A DNA stretch of 64,000 nt from Lycorma delicatula (GCF_047948215.1 NC_134458.1:136756536-136820535); one strand, 5' to 3'. Numbered from the stretch's first letter, positions 1 to 13,037 are shown. Notes: generated by a model not told the origin, from the sequence alone. Made by a program: numbers and translations.

Positions 1-1740
1 AAATATTAAAGTAAATATTTTATAATATGAACCGTAAATAATGTTAGAGACGAAATTATATCTTTTAATTATAAAATAATACACCGGGTTAATTAAAACA
101 AAAAATTCAACAACGGACACCTGTTAAGAAGGGAAAATTTGTTAATTTCTCGTAAAATCTATCTCATTTATTTTACATAAATAAACCCTTTCTTATCGAT
201 AATAGACAAATAAAAGAATACATAGAATTCATTGTTGAGATGCGACTACAATTATTTAAATATTATTTCAAATAAACATGTTGTGGTAGAAATTGTTACA
301 GAGAGAATGCCTAAATTCCATTACAGAAAAGAAATTAATTTAAATATATTTTTATCAAATATGTCACCCCATTTATTAGTTCTAATTTTTAAATTATATT
401 TAGACAAGAAAGCGCTTGAGACGTATTACATTTTACTATGGAAAACTGGACATTATTATTAAATAAAGTCAGTTAGCTCGATCCATAATAACTTATGCGA
501 AAGTAAATTTTCTTTACTGAACTCATTATTGGAGATTTCGGTTTGAACATGTGAAGAAATATTTATTAAAGTAATTTAATCTGCAACATAGGTATAAATT
601 TTTATATAAAAAATAAAAATAACAAGGGTTTCCAAATATTATATAGTATGACATGTAAATCGACATATTTCTGAATATTGATGTGACAAATTCGATTCTA
701 AACTATTGGAATTTTTTCTTATAAATAATTTCTTAGGCTAAAAGAAAATAAAAAATTATTTGTTTACCTAAGGTATCTAATATTTTTTAAAACACCTTTG
801 AGGAACTAAATCAATTTTTCTCGGCAGAAAATGTTTATCTTTCGACTAAATCTAAACATGTTACAAAATGTTTTTATATTTTATTACTAATATTTTTTTC
901 TCCTACTCTTAAAAGAAAAAAAGAAAAAATTGAGTATCAAATATAAGATTTTATGCCCCAAAATAAAATATAACAATGAGAAAATATATACATTAATTAT
1001 TTTAATTGTTGATGTACACATAAAATTTGAATGCGCATTCAAAAATCATCTGATTCGACATGAAGTCCTTTAGTCAAAAGAATAATTATATTCCACTATC
1101 TAAAAATGGATATCCTTATATTTTATGATAAAAAGACATTTAACAACAATTTTACATACCCATAAATATTTAAAAGTAAGTAAAAAAATAATCTACCCGT
1201 ACAAAAATATTCAAATTTGAATATAATTATTTAGTTTCTTTAATAAATCCTCAATTTACAGTTTTCATTAAATTATAAATCTTTTCAGAGAAATCTTTTT
1301 CTAGCTTATCTCGCAAACATATTAATTTTCGTAGTTTAATATATTTTCATTTAAACTTTTAAGAATGACTTTTGTAATATTTTTTATTTATTTTTTTAAA
1401 TATTATTATTATATTATGTCACATCATATGGAATTTTATTTCGGTCTAGTTAAAAAAAAATATATATTTTTTTTTATTTATACTTTTTTCGTAGTGTCTA
1501 CTAATGATTGTTTAACATTCAAAATAACCATCTACGTTTAGTTTTTAAGTAAATATTTTTGTAAAACGGTTTTTGAGTGTAACCTTCTTTTCAAACTTAT
1601 TTCAATAACCGTTTGTCATCGCTCATTATTTATTTTAAATTGTTTAATTGATAATAAAATATAAAATTAGGTGATAAAAAATATATTTTAATTTAAATAA
1701 AAAATAAAATTATTTTATTAAATCGAGTATCGGATAAAGA
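1..1740. other. A+T-rich DNA, no gene seen
   Basis: Very A+T-rich sequence with short homopolymer runs. No reading frame resembles a protein family and no repeat structure was recognised. The 76-codon frame at 232-462 is what chance would give at this composition. Confidence 0.6.
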
Positions 1741-1779
1741 AAGTATGGCTTTTTGTACAAAGAAAACAATGATTGACTT

Positions 1780-2240
1780 TAGTGAACAAGAGAGTACAAT
1801 CAAAAGTATTTTGTAGCAATTGCAAAACATTTTTCTGTCTCAGGAAAATGTGGCTGAGTTTGATAGCTAACACGGTAAGAGCGTGAATGACTATCGGGGA
1901 GGTGAAGAGGCAGAAGGAATTCCTCTGTTTTGGGATTTATTAGATTCGGCTTGCCGTGCGTGATAAAGGGCCTAGTATAAATTACTCAGATTGAAAACAG
2001 CCCTGCAGTGACCTTAGTACCAGCTGAACGCCATTAGTGTTCTTTTGTTTCCCCTTGATTGAAATATGATGGATATTTGCCCGTATACTGAAACTAAGCA
2101 GAGCGCTCGACTCGAACTGAACAGAGCGCGCCGGGGCCGCACCACGCGCTCCAACGTTCAGAAGGGGGTACACTACACAAGAGTGTGGTGGAAAGGGGGG
2201 GGCACCGGTCTCACTCACGTATGGTAATATTTCACTCTGC
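1780..2240. other. G+C-richer island, possible regulatory or exon DNA
   Basis: This stretch stands out from the A+T-rich surroundings, with several CpGs and gcgc motifs around 2100-2155 and G or C runs near 2165-2202 and 2273-2281. At 1841-1890 a pyrimidine-rich acceptor-like ctgtctcag is followed by a short ATG-started frame and then a donor-like gtaaga, which would define an exon of only a few tens of bases. No protein family is recognisable. It may be a promoter or 5' exon region of a host gene, or an unrecognised repeat. Confidence 0.25.
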
Positions 2241-2541
2241 TAAAGTACTAAACAGTACTACTGTAATAGCTACCCCCCCCTTTCCAGTAATACCCCTACC
2301 AACAACGCTATTATCAACTCTCAAAATATACACACACTCACATGTATATAGAATGACGTAAATTAATACAAGAACATAACTTTACAAGTAAATCATAGAA
2401 TATTAAAAAAAAGAAAATCATACTTGAAGGCATAATTTTTCTTTCAAAATTATTGCACAGCTTAGAAATGTGATCAATATGATTTAATAACTTAAATTTA
2501 AAAAAATAAAAATTTGAAGAAAGTGAATTACAATTAAAAAA

Positions 2542-2543
<2 letters not shown>

Positions 2544-2585
<42 letters not shown>
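2544..2585. repeat. (TA)n microsatellite
   Basis: Uninterrupted TA dinucleotide run of about 42 bases. Confidence 0.97.
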
Positions 2586-2589
<4 letters not shown>

Positions 2590-4889
2590 AATTTAGGAAG
2601 AAAGGGAAAATTGACAACTGATTCTAGAACTTAATAAGAAAAAATTTCAAGCAAACAAATGTCAGAAAAAGCTTTGTTATCGAGTTACCGGAAATGAAAG
2701 ATTTAGTCCGGATTCCCCCGGTAAAATAGTCATACTGAAATTTTTAAGGCGTTATATAAGGGGGTAAACTTGATGGTTTCTTATGCTTTTTTAACCTGAA
2801 GTATCGAATAAAAAGGGTCCCAATACTGTATCTCCAATAGCTTTTATAATAGCCAACGTAAAACAGAAAAATTCGCTGACGAAAAACACGTTTTATTTTT
2901 TAGAATTGAAGTAGAATAATTCTGTTAAATGACTCATAAATGCGTAAATTTTATTATTAAAATTTGTAGAGAAATTAATTCTGAGAAAATCGATTCAATA
3001 AAGTCTATGAAAAACATAAAAGAAATCAACTAACAGAAAAAATATTATGAATTTGTAAAAATTAAAGGCAGCTTAAATTTAAAAATAGTATTTTTAAAAA
3101 GTTTAATTTAAAAAGTTTTGTTCTGTTTCAAAAATGTAGAAGTAATGAACAAGAGTGAACAAAAATAGAATTAATTCAAAATAGGAAAGCTAAATTGTGC
3201 GGGAGATAAGGAGATAAGGAAGAAGGATTGATTTAAGTACTAAAAGGATTAGAAAAAGGTGCCGAAAGAGAGGTTGGAAAAGAATACTGATTATACACTA
3301 TCGAAAAAAATGGGAGCCATCACATCAAGACCTCAAAGGTCTAAGCATTTACAAAATATAGGACAATGGATAGGAACGTGATGCAAGGGCCTATTTTAGG
3401 GCATATAATCGTATAATGATGATGACGATGACTGTATACTATAGAATCAGTCCTTTTTATTATTTTTTGATTCATACTAAATCTTTTTATTTATTTATTT
3501 TTTTAACGTGTTTTTTCTGAGAGAAAGTATTTAGTAATATAAGCAGTGACTCAGTTGTGCAGCTACTTTATACGTTAACTAAAGATGAGTATAATCATAA
3601 AAGAAAAAAAATTATTTGTTATGCGCTGAAAGAAAGGCATGTAAATTATTCATTGGAAGGATCAGTAGCAGTATAAAATAATTTACAATGAAAGATATAA
3701 TATTGTAATTATAAGAATTTTGAAAATATTCTATAAAAAATGGAATTTTTATATTACAGATCACATCCTTCCTTAAAGACAAGCTCCAATAATAAATTTA
3801 AGAAAAGACTGAAATTGATTAAATATTTAAATGATTCGTAAAGAATGGTAATTTTGAAATGTTGTGCTCTGGAATGAGTCAATGATGTATATAGATATAG
3901 AAACCGTAATTAATGAAGTCCATAATGTTTCCTTTCTGCTGTAATAGATTAAAGAGATTCCTGATTCACTTTATTTAGCTACATTCCTTGTTCATAAAAG
4001 GATTGTGCTTGTATAGTCGCATTATATATTAAATTCTGTGGGCACGATACCAAAACCCAAAAACAGAAGTTGACTAGGAGTCAGAACCTACACTATTAAA
4101 AATTTAACTAGTTACAATGGAATAATACCTTCTACTGATATTCCTTGCAGGAAACTAAACTTTTAAAATCAATTTTTTAATGAATATTTTACCTGGAAAA
4201 AACGAAATCATTATGTCACTAATAATATGCCAGAAATAGCAAAATTTTGTTATAAGTAGTAAAGAAGTAAAAAAGTAAGTAGTAAAAAAGATTATATAGG
4301 ATGAGCAACTTAAGATATTTATTAAAAGCAGATAGCCAAAAGCAAGGAGAGCTATCATGAAGAAAATAAAACTGCTAGTACTAAAGAAATATATAAATCT
4401 TAAGAGTAGAAAGATATTTTTAAAAATACTTGTGGGTTCTAGAACTTAAAAACTGCGAAACAGAGGCCTTTACAATAGAAGCCTTTATGATATGGTTTTT
4501 ACAAGGATATTGAAAATTAAGAGATTGGAAAAAATACGAAAAGAAGAGATATTAAGATGAATGAGAGAAGAGAGAAACTTATGGTAATCTCGTAAGTAGA
4601 CTAATTAGACTGGTGGACCATTAAATAAAACAAGATATTCAGGTTTAATTAATTAGGTAGTAAAGGGCATATAGAAGGTGAAAACTCCAGAATAAAATAA
4701 AGATTGCGTTATGTGTAACAGATAACTGAAGATATAGGATAATTCATTTTGGCGATATTAAACGATAGCAAAAAAACCGGAAAGGGAATCATGAGTAGGA
4801 TCAAAACACTCAAATATCTGGTTACAAAAAAAAAGTAGTTAGATTATCAAACTATTTATTTTGGATGAGATGAGAATTTAAAACTATAC
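2586..4889. other. A+T-rich DNA, no gene seen
   Basis: No recognisable coding sequence, RNA gene or structured repeat. The segment near 2680-2860 is slightly less A+T rich and has the look of an old repeat, but I could not match it to anything else in the window. Confidence 0.45.
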
Positions 4890-5850
4890 AATAATAATAA
4901 TCATGATGAATAGGACTTCACTGATGACCTAAACACAGCCCAAAAACAAATCAAAATTTTGAATCAAATCGCTGAAAGAACTGGACAGCAAATTTCACTT
5001 TAAAAAACGGAAACAAAGACAAATCTAAAAGAACATCCAAAAGAAAGGTAGAAAAAAAAATCAGAAAATCTAAAATCGTGGAGAGATTAAAAACATAGGC
5101 GATTAATCCAGAAAAATTGACTAGAAAGATTTGTTCAAAAAATTTGGTAATAAAATGTAAATGGCTTTACAACTAACCAAAATTTTTGCAGTAATAAATC
5201 AATTTATTACAATGGGAAATTCAGATATTACAACATGACTGTAAAACTTAACGTCTTTACAAGTCCGAAATAAATAACATTAAATAATGAAGGAAGATTA
5301 GAAAATATTTTGAAAAAGAAAGAAGAAATTTAGCCCCAAAGTGTGAAAATAATAAAAAAATTTTACGATCAAACGAGGAAATTTCTAGAAAATTTGAAAA
5401 CATAATCGACACAATTAAAAAACAGAGAATAATATTTTACGGTCATTTAAAGAGAATGAATGAAGAAAGGTTAACAAAAAATATTTCAACTTCTTTGATA
5501 ATCTAAACATTAAAAACAATTGGCTTCTAGGAATAGGAAAGAATCTCGGAAACATAGCTTTTCTCACGAAAAATAAGCTTCCATATCAAATAGAAAAATG
5601 AAAATTATAAATAATATTGTATTCAGTTTCATTCTACAATGAATCAAATGTATTGTTGATCCTTACTACCAATAAGAGAAGAAATTTTGAAGAAAAAAGT
5701 ACAAGAGTTTAGAAGTGGCTCACGAAGGAAGAGGAAACAACAGGAGAATCACAGAAGAACACAGAAATAGATTATGAAAACTGATTACTGAAAAATGGCA
5801 GAAGATTAAAGTCTCAGAGAAAATGCTTTAAAACAGCATGTAATTTAAGT
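4890..5850 (+). pseudogene. Degenerate LINE reverse transcriptase, C-terminal part (LINE family 1, copy A)
   Basis: Relic of the end of a non-LTR retrotransposon ORF2, readable only across many stops and frameshifts. Near 4917-5010 the frame gives a decayed palm region with a DD pair followed by QKQIKILNQIAERTG, which matches the segment after the catalytic Asp pair in insect LINE reverse transcriptases. At 5435-5476 it gives FYGHLKRMNEERLT, a motif typical of the region downstream of the reverse transcriptase. A Lys/Arg/Glu-rich tail follows to about 5800. Two further relics in the window (25930-26460 and 36340-36790) carry equivalent blocks, so they appear to be one family. The copy is dead, with no 5' end and no endonuclease domain visible. 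The clade is uncertain; RTE-like is possible. Confidence 0.6.
5556..5667 (+). repeat. Direct repeat, unit 1
   Basis: About 110 bases containing aaataagcttccat and, near the end, cattctacaatgaatcaaa. A diverged copy lies at 5984-6098 in the same orientation. It overlaps the tail region of the LINE relic. Confidence 0.8.
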
Positions 5851-5983
5851 TTTCCTTTCAAACTTATTTTCCACTGATCATTAAGTTTGTGTTGTCTATT
5901 AAAAAAGAATTAATAAAAAAGAATTTGAATTGCTTCAAAAGTAATCGGTTTTATATAAGAAAATAGTTAATCTAAATTATAAT

Positions 5984-6098
5984 TTAGCCTTTCTCATAAA
6001 AAATAAGCTTCCATTTCAAATAAAAAATGAAGATTATAATAAATAAGACTGTATTCCGTTTCATTCTACAATGAATCAAATATATTGTTAATCCTTAG
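5984..6098 (+). repeat. Direct repeat, unit 2
   Basis: Second copy of the 5556-5667 segment, same orientation, with scattered substitutions and small indels. The starts of the two units are about 430 bases apart. Confidence 0.8.
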
Positions 6099-6559
6099 TG
6101 CCAAAAGCCCACTGAATACAAGTAATTGTACAATAAATCAATGTTATTGCCATTCTATTTGCTACAGGTACTGGCTATGTAATGAACATCAATACTTTCA
6201 GGATCAGCAGCTCTAAAAATACCTCTTTTGTAGATAATTTTTATACGTCAAAGTCACAAGTAAGAATGGAATGTAAAATATGAAACGGTGAATTAGTGAA
6301 CAGAATTCCTTTCTGTCGCAAATAAAAAACAATAAATTTATTTTAAAGTTTATCTCTTTTATAAAAAAGTTATCAGAAAAATTTAATTTACTTTTTTATA
6401 TTGCGTCAATGTAATATCGATATAGAATATTCTAATGAGCAGAAATTGAAAAAATATATATCAATAATACTGATTTATGATAATTGAATTTTTTTCTATC
6501 TTCTTTATATTTCTCTATCTCTATATCCGGACAAATAATAAACATAAAACAGGTGTTGA

Positions 6560-7030
6560 GAACCCTAAAATTGACCCAGAGTGTGGATAATAAGTCGAAA
6601 TATAGACGATGATGGGAAATATGGGGGAGGGTATATATATATATATATCACAAAGCTAAGCCGGTAACTCGACTCGACCTGAGGCGAGCAAGCTAGAGAC
6701 CATCCAATCTATGAGAAGGGCTCTTGACCGCAAGGAGGTTCCCCCAATTTTCCCCCCCAACGAGCCACCTCAATGCCTGCATCTTCACCCTGTCACTGAC
6801 AAGCTTCCATTTACATCCTTCAACCGGCTCTCTCAACCTTTTTCATTAACTAACATCCTAATCTCTATCTTCCACAATGCTATCTCTTACTTTACTCCTA
6901 AACTAAACGACCGATTTCATCATCATCGTCACCATCGTCATTGTAACCCTATTTGCTTTTTGCCTTCACAGTTTTACGCACCGATAGCATTATACTTTAG
7001 CAAACCTCTTCTTTTTCCTTTTAATTTATA
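6560..7030. other. G+C-richer segment with TA tract
   Basis: A G-rich run (gggggaggg, about 6622-6630) precedes an 18-base TA tract, followed by a C-rich stretch. A 106-codon frame (6711-7031, +) is rich in Pro, His, Ser and Phe and resembles no known family; I regard it as probably non-coding. The arrangement could be a promoter with a TA-rich box but nothing proves it. Confidence 0.25.
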
Positions 7031-8889
7031 ACAAAACCTAAAATTAATTTCTCGTTGGCTAACTCTTTGACAATATAAAAAAGATGAATTGTCATTATTA
7101 GGTGTTAATAAAAATAAAATCGTATAATAAACAATGTTAACTTTCTAAAACAGGACAAAATATATTTGCAATAGTAAGTCTATGAACTATATAAGATCGG
7201 TGGCTTGGAAAAGAGCCGATAATTCAATTTCAGAATATCTGAGACTGAAAGATGTTTTCATAAACTTCAGTTCTTCTGATAATAAATTCCAATTCTGTAC
7301 ATTTAGTAAATCTGAATATATGCCCTACAGATAGAAGAGGAGGTGAGGGAGAATTCTTCAAAAATCCTATTTCTTAGGTTTTGGAAGTTCTCAAGTCTAG
7401 AAGTAAATAATTAACATTATGAAATATGGGCTAGTTTGTAAATGGTTTTCGGATATATCACGACAACGAAAGAATTAATTAAATTGGTTGGACATTTGTC
7501 ACGTATTAATATTAAATTTCAGTAAAAACTGAAAATAAAGTTGAAGTGTATAAATAAATAAGTAATAAAAGAAACTATAATAAAATAACTAACTATAATA
7601 ACTATAATAAAATAAAGAACTATAATAAAATTTATTAGAATAGAAATAAACAATAGAACTTTTTTTAAAAAGCTGATCACAATTAGAACAATATATTTAA
7701 AAACAAAAAAATTAAATTCTTTTCTAGGTATCATATTTTTCTATCGGTAGAACCAGTACTTGAATCGGATAACATTATTATTGACATTATAACAGTAAAT
7801 ATTTAACGGAGAAGGAAAGTATTTTTCTTCTCCATTAGATAGATATATTATGTAGAAAGAAGTATAAAGGTTATATACGTCATGAAATATAATTTATTTG
7901 TCATTTATACTGAGGGAGGGTATTATTTCTTGGTATTAACTATAATTATATTTAATAAAAGAAATAATTAATAAAAACAGAATGTAATATAGATAAATAA
8001 AAGCTAGAAGCATTCTAGCGGAATAATCAGTATGACCCTATCCTCATGGGATATTCTATAATACCGGTCGCCGTTTATTATACAATGGAATACTGAAGGG
8101 GGAAAATTTTTACATAACACTTAAAAGCACAGTAAAAAACATTGAATTGGACAAGGAGAAACATTTATTATATTATATATAAATACTGATCAAAGATGTG
8201 TCTCAGGTGTACGTCGCGATGCCATTACTGGAACACCTCTAATGACTGCGGCTTAAGTAACCCGACAATTAACAGTAGCGAGGGGAAGACACGGTATGTC
8301 TAGTCTAAATTCATGGACCGCCTTTTAAAAAATTCAACACCGACATAACATAACAACGAATTTTATAGAATATTTCACTTCAATGTTTTCTTCAGAGTCT
8401 TTTAGTGTAGCATAGTATACTGTAATATCGTTTCCAGTTAAGTGGTTCTCGACTCATTACAAGTCTTCATTAGGACACAGCTGTGTAACTGTACGTGGTA
8501 GTACCAACAAGAAAAAAGAAAAAAACCAGTTAAAATGAATAATTTATGTTTTAAAATAAATTACTACTAGCACGCCTCATCATAATAGAAAGTTCAATCG
8601 GATACTGATTGAAATATTTTGCAAAGGTATTGCTGCATTTTCCCAGCAATTATGTTATGTTTAAGACTAATGAAATATTTACCCCTTCAAAATGTATTTA
8701 TTTACTAAAAGAAAAATGATATTTAACCTTTTCGAATGTTCTTTTAAACTAGTAAAACTTTTTTGAAAATTTGGTTTTGTCCTAACCTATTTTAAGGACA
8801 TTGTTTAATACTTGCCAATGATAATATTTTACGCTATTTGTACTTAAAATACCTGCAACCTACTTTAATATTTATGCTAAATATGTGAT
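7031..8889. other. A+T-rich DNA with a short imperfect tandem repeat
   Basis: No gene recognised. At about 7572-7631 the motif aactataataaaat recurs several times as an imperfect tandem repeat. The rest holds no structure I can name. Confidence 0.45.
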
Positions 8890-9500
8890 CAAAAATTATA
8901 TAAATGAGAAGAGGGGATATAATAAGAGAAAGAGAAAAATACTGTATAAAATTTGTAGATGATATAGCATTTCACGAAATTAAAGTTCAGGATATTCAAT
9001 GACAAACTATATATTTTAAGTTATTATGACGGAATAAGGAATAAAAATTAATTTTAAAAACCTAATGCGAATAAAAAATAATATGCCGCCAACAAACGTC
9101 TACGTAAAAAAATTAAAAATTGAAAAAGTAAAATAATACAAATAATTTGGAAGTATAATAAGAGACGATTTCAAAAGCGAAAAAGAAATAATCAGAACAG
9201 AAATAATTAACAAATCATTATACAGAAATGAATATTTATTGTAATTAATGCATAATGTGTACTTCAACAAGGATGTAAAGGATGTACACTACGACCAAGG
9301 TTCCATGAGAGATTGGAGGCATTTTAAGCCTAGACATGAAGAAGACTGGAGGTTATTAAAAGAACAGATAGGGTAAAAATAAAGAAACTACGAGAAAAGA
9401 AGTTTAATCAAACCAATTCAGTTAAGGAAAGCCAGGAATTTAATTTACAAGAAGAGGATTGATTAAAATAACTCGTTAAACATCAGTAAAAATTGAAAAG
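8890..9500 (+). pseudogene. Degenerate LINE reverse transcriptase (LINE family 2)
   Basis: Decayed ORF2 fragment. At 8952-8972 the frame reads FVDDIAF, the F-x-DD catalytic motif of non-LTR reverse transcriptases, preceded by an RRGD-like remnant of the R-Q-G block. Downstream are GIKINFKNLMRI and FGSIIRDDFKSEKEI, equivalent to the thumb-region motifs that follow YADD in many insect LINEs. Near 9310-9370 the frames give RLEAF and then a TDRVK block, as in the C-terminal part of such proteins. Several stops and frameshifts interrupt it. It differs from family 1, whose C-terminal motif is FYGH. No endonuclease or 3' end is recognisable. Confidence 0.6.
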
Positions 9501-10285
9501 TATTAAATAGGAATACAGTAGAATTACTGACGACGTAAAGTTATGATGAATCAAAATATTTTGCTTGTTGCAATTGGGAATACAGATATGGTTACTCTAT
9601 AGTTTACAACAATGAAAGCTAAGCTAAACACGTTCAAAAACCATAATAACTCAGATAGAGAAGAATTATAACAGTTTTTCGATAAGATAGAAATATTCCC
9701 TAGTTAAAAAAATGTATAAAAATAACATTTTTGTGTGTGAGGGCGCTTCAATGAAAGCATTGTTTAATAATCTATCTTATAAATTTCTAAAATCGTCCTA
9801 AGACGGTTTGAGTAACAATAATCTCATCTAAAGAAGACAATAATCTCTTCTTAATACCTCACCTCTCACCCGATTTTAGAAACATTTTGATGGATATCTA
9901 TCTACTACAAAACCTATCAAACAAACTTGTATGATTTTAGGTCAAACCTTTTCTGCAATACAAAAGAAAACAGTACACCACATACGCCATGCCAAATTTA
10001 TACTTACAGAATTTTACACCCCAGAATTTCTGAAGTTAGAATATCTCAAAAGACGACAAGAAACTCAAGAATGTATGAGGTGAGGTTTGAAGGATAAAAC
10101 GTTATATTGTTATTATTATGATAAAACGTAATGATCTACTTACTAATAAAATTACCAGTCAACGATTAAAAGAGCCTCGAAAGCATAATGAAATAGTTAA
10201 GCGCAATGACAGTTAATTTTATCGTATTTTAGGTAGCGTGAGGAAGCCCAGCTTTACCTGAAAGTATTTCAGCAATCAGATTTGA
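9501..10285. other. A+T-rich DNA, no gene seen
   Basis: No coding similarity, RNA gene or structured repeat recognised. Confidence 0.5.
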
Positions 10286-10287
10286 CC

Positions 10288-10605
10288 AGCCCGCGGGCTC
10301 GTTTAATGGTTAACTCGTCATCGCAAATCAGCTGATTTCGAAGTCGAGAGTTCTAAGGTTCAAATCTAGTAACGGCAGTTACTTTTATACGGATTTGAAT
10401 AATGGATCGTGGATACCGGGTTGTTTGGTGGTTGGGTTTCAATTAATCGCACATCTCAGGTATGGTCGACCTAAGACCATACCTTCATTTACATTCACAC
10501 ATATCAACATCATTCCATCCTCTGAAATTACTTCAGAAGATGAAGCCCCGGAAACACCGTAAGGCATTAACCTAACGGTGTTTCCGGGGCTAAACAGAAA
10601 AAAAA
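10288..10605 (+). mobile_element. tRNA-derived SINE (type 1) with inverted duplicated tail
   Basis: Starts near ccgcgggctcgtttaatggt (a decayed tRNA-like D-arm/box A) and carries a box B match GTTCAAATC at 10358-10366. The body contains acggatttgaata and ggttgggtttcaatta, shared with the copies at 12961, 34961 and 53362. The 3' end holds the family tail (acggtgtttccggggc then taaacag). Immediately before it is the same tail in inverted orientation, giving a perfect 16-bp hairpin (10545-10560 with 10575-10590, 14-base loop). No target-site duplication was found. SINEs like this are transcribed by RNA polymerase III and mobilised by a partner LINE. The copy is old. Confidence 0.8.
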
Positions 10606-12945
10606 GTAAAAAAGAGTTTTCATCAGTCAACGGAAAAGAAACAGAGCCTTCGGACAACCAACGTGCAGCCACAGATCCCCCCAACTTTATCACATCAGTG
10701 ATGTTCTGCATTTGTTATTCTCCATTAGATAACATGAAAGATGTGTCCTCCATTCGTTGTCGCCCCACGAGATCACACCAACGACATCTTTCACTAGTTG
10801 TGCATCCAGCTAGGTTCAAGGGCTGAAAAATTATGTAACCTTTGAAGAAGGGATAAAAGAATGGATGGTAAGAAAAAAAGACCTACCCATGTAGAAACAC
10901 GTTATGAGATAAACCCTCCCAAAGATAGTTTAAGAATCCTTTCAGATAAAAGATACCAGCAGAACTTCGATCATGATCTCATCCGCTTTGGGAGATTTAA
11001 ATTAATGTTACGATACAACATTATTGATCAAAAATTTTGTATTTTGATCAGTTTAAGTATAAGTCCCCCACTTAAAAAAATTCCTAAAATTAAGAGTAAT
11101 GAAAATATCCAAAAAAATATCGTTATAAAAATATCCACGTTAATAAAAAGTTTTCAAAATAGTAATTTCATTGCAAAGTTAAAATTATGCTAATTAGTTC
11201 CAGCGACGTTTCTAAGGACAGGACGTATAAAAAGTGAGGATGAAAACAATTAAGAGTTAATGAAATTAATTGTTATTTATTAAGTTAATTTTTATTTTAA
11301 TGGTCATAGTATATTATAAAAAACTCAAACACCGAAACATGAAACTTACATCGACTAAATAATAATTACTATTTATTTGTTGGAACAAACCAATCATATT
11401 TAGTAAGAAATAATTTTAATATTTGTTCAGTTTCTTCATCTTCTATAAAAAATAATGCACCAAAGAAAAAAGCAAAATAATCTTTGGATAAACTTTTTTA
11501 TCGCACAAATACATTCAATTTATTATTAACAATAAAAAATTACAAGGATATTACAATTTAGGTTACACATACAAAAAAAAAAAAGTTTAAAATTTCTTAA
11601 AATAAAACTGTTCCAAATATAAAATGAAAATGATTCATCGAAAATTTAAATTTATCAAGATTGTTACAAATTTACTACACGCGAAAACATCCAAGGATAG
11701 GGTTATCACTAAAAAAAAAGAAAAAAAGTAGGGTATATACACATATATAAGCTCGTCTATATAGACTGTTTAGAAAATAAATCATTTAAAGACACTGCAG
11801 TTGTTTAACTCTTTTACATTTGTTTATATAACATTGTAAAATATCATGCAGTTTAGTCCGTCTGTATAATATAGCTTGTATGTATGTCTACTTATAAGCA
11901 GTAAACATATTCATGTGTATATGTGCTACATGAGAAAGTTTAATATGCGCGTCAGTGTGAACATATGTGGTAGGTTGAATCTTCGCAGTAAATCCGTCAA
12001 CATATACCCAAGTTTGTTGATTGATTCACTGCAGAGACGAGTGAAAATACAAATATACTCGCACACACTTAGCCTAGATGTACATTTTGAAGAGGAAGAA
12101 AGAGTAAAACAGAAAATAAAGAGGAACAAAGAGGGTGATATTATGAAAGTAACAGAAACAGTCTTCTCTGAACTATTGAACTGTTTAGTTAACTTCAACA
12201 ATGTAATAATTTGTGTCGTACTTCATCTTGTTAAGGCCGCAACTTCTCAGATTGTTCCAAAAAGAGCGTCGTATATGCTTAAGCAAGTAAGGAAGGCCTG
12301 CTGCTCTTTTTTAACTATGACATCATAAATTGCAATTCTACCTCGCTATCTGTCGTTTCTTATAATTAGTATACCAGACTATCATTAAACGGGTACATAT
12401 GTGAACGTTTGTATATGTACATATGTATATATGTGTTGCCTAAATGTTAGCCTATTTGAAAAAATACACGCGCTCACGTATATATAAAAGTAAACAGTAT
12501 TCTTGTTTATCAAATAAGAAATTGCTTTGAATCTGAGTTAAGATTTACTGCTACATAGGCAGATCATAGTTGTGTACTGTAGCAATCCGATTAAATAAAT
12601 AAATCCTGTGTAATTTTTATTGATATAATATTGATAATAATATCAGTAATCTATAAAGGAATTTATGTACAATATTTATAAACTGCAAACGGGAATTAAA
12701 AATATTAATACAAAGGACATAAAATTCCGGTTAAAAAAAAATGATTAACAAAAGTTACTTTTCATTGAACTGCAATGGAATTATACTTTAAAAAAAACTC
12801 AAAATCTTGTACGGAGTAACCAAAAATTACATTAAATCTATCCAAAATTAATGTAAACGTATTCGTGGATAACAGGATCAACCACTTTCATAAATGTTTA
12901 TGCTTTTAGTAGTTTTGTTTTATTTTTTATGGAAAAATCTATTAC
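10606..12945. other. A+T-rich DNA, no confirmed gene
   Basis: Holds two unexplained reading frames of modest length (10861-11193, + and 11876-12328, +). The second, 150 codons, is the longest frame in the window, but its product shows no domain, signal peptide or family resemblance that I recognise, and part of the underlying DNA resembles TA-rich UTR-like sequence. I do not call either as a gene. Confidence 0.4.
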
Positions 12946-12960
12946 GTCACTTTTACAAAC
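12946..12960. repeat. Target-site duplication, left
   Basis: gtcacttttacaaac, repeated exactly at 13256-13270 and immediately flanking the SINE. Confidence 0.92.
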
Positions 12961-12969
12961 CCACCGGGT

Positions 12970-12980
12970 TGGTTTAGTGG
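12970..12980 (+). promoter_or_regulatory. RNA polymerase III box A in SINE
   Basis: tggtttagtgg matches the box A consensus TRGYNNARNGG at every position. Together with box B 49 bases downstream it forms a type 2 internal promoter. Confidence 0.8.
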
Positions 12981-13028
12981 TGAACGCGTCTTCGCAAATC
13001 AGTTCATTTGGAAGTCAAGAGTTGAAGC

Positions 13029-13037
13029 GTTCAAGTC
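13029..13037 (+). promoter_or_regulatory. RNA polymerase III box B in SINE
   Basis: gttcaagtc matches GWTCRANNC. Spacing from box A is tRNA-like. Confidence 0.8.

Noticed and set aside
6711..7031. 106-codon frame as a gene
   Set aside because: Pro/His/Ser-rich low-complexity product with no start context or family resemblance; explained by the C-rich composition.
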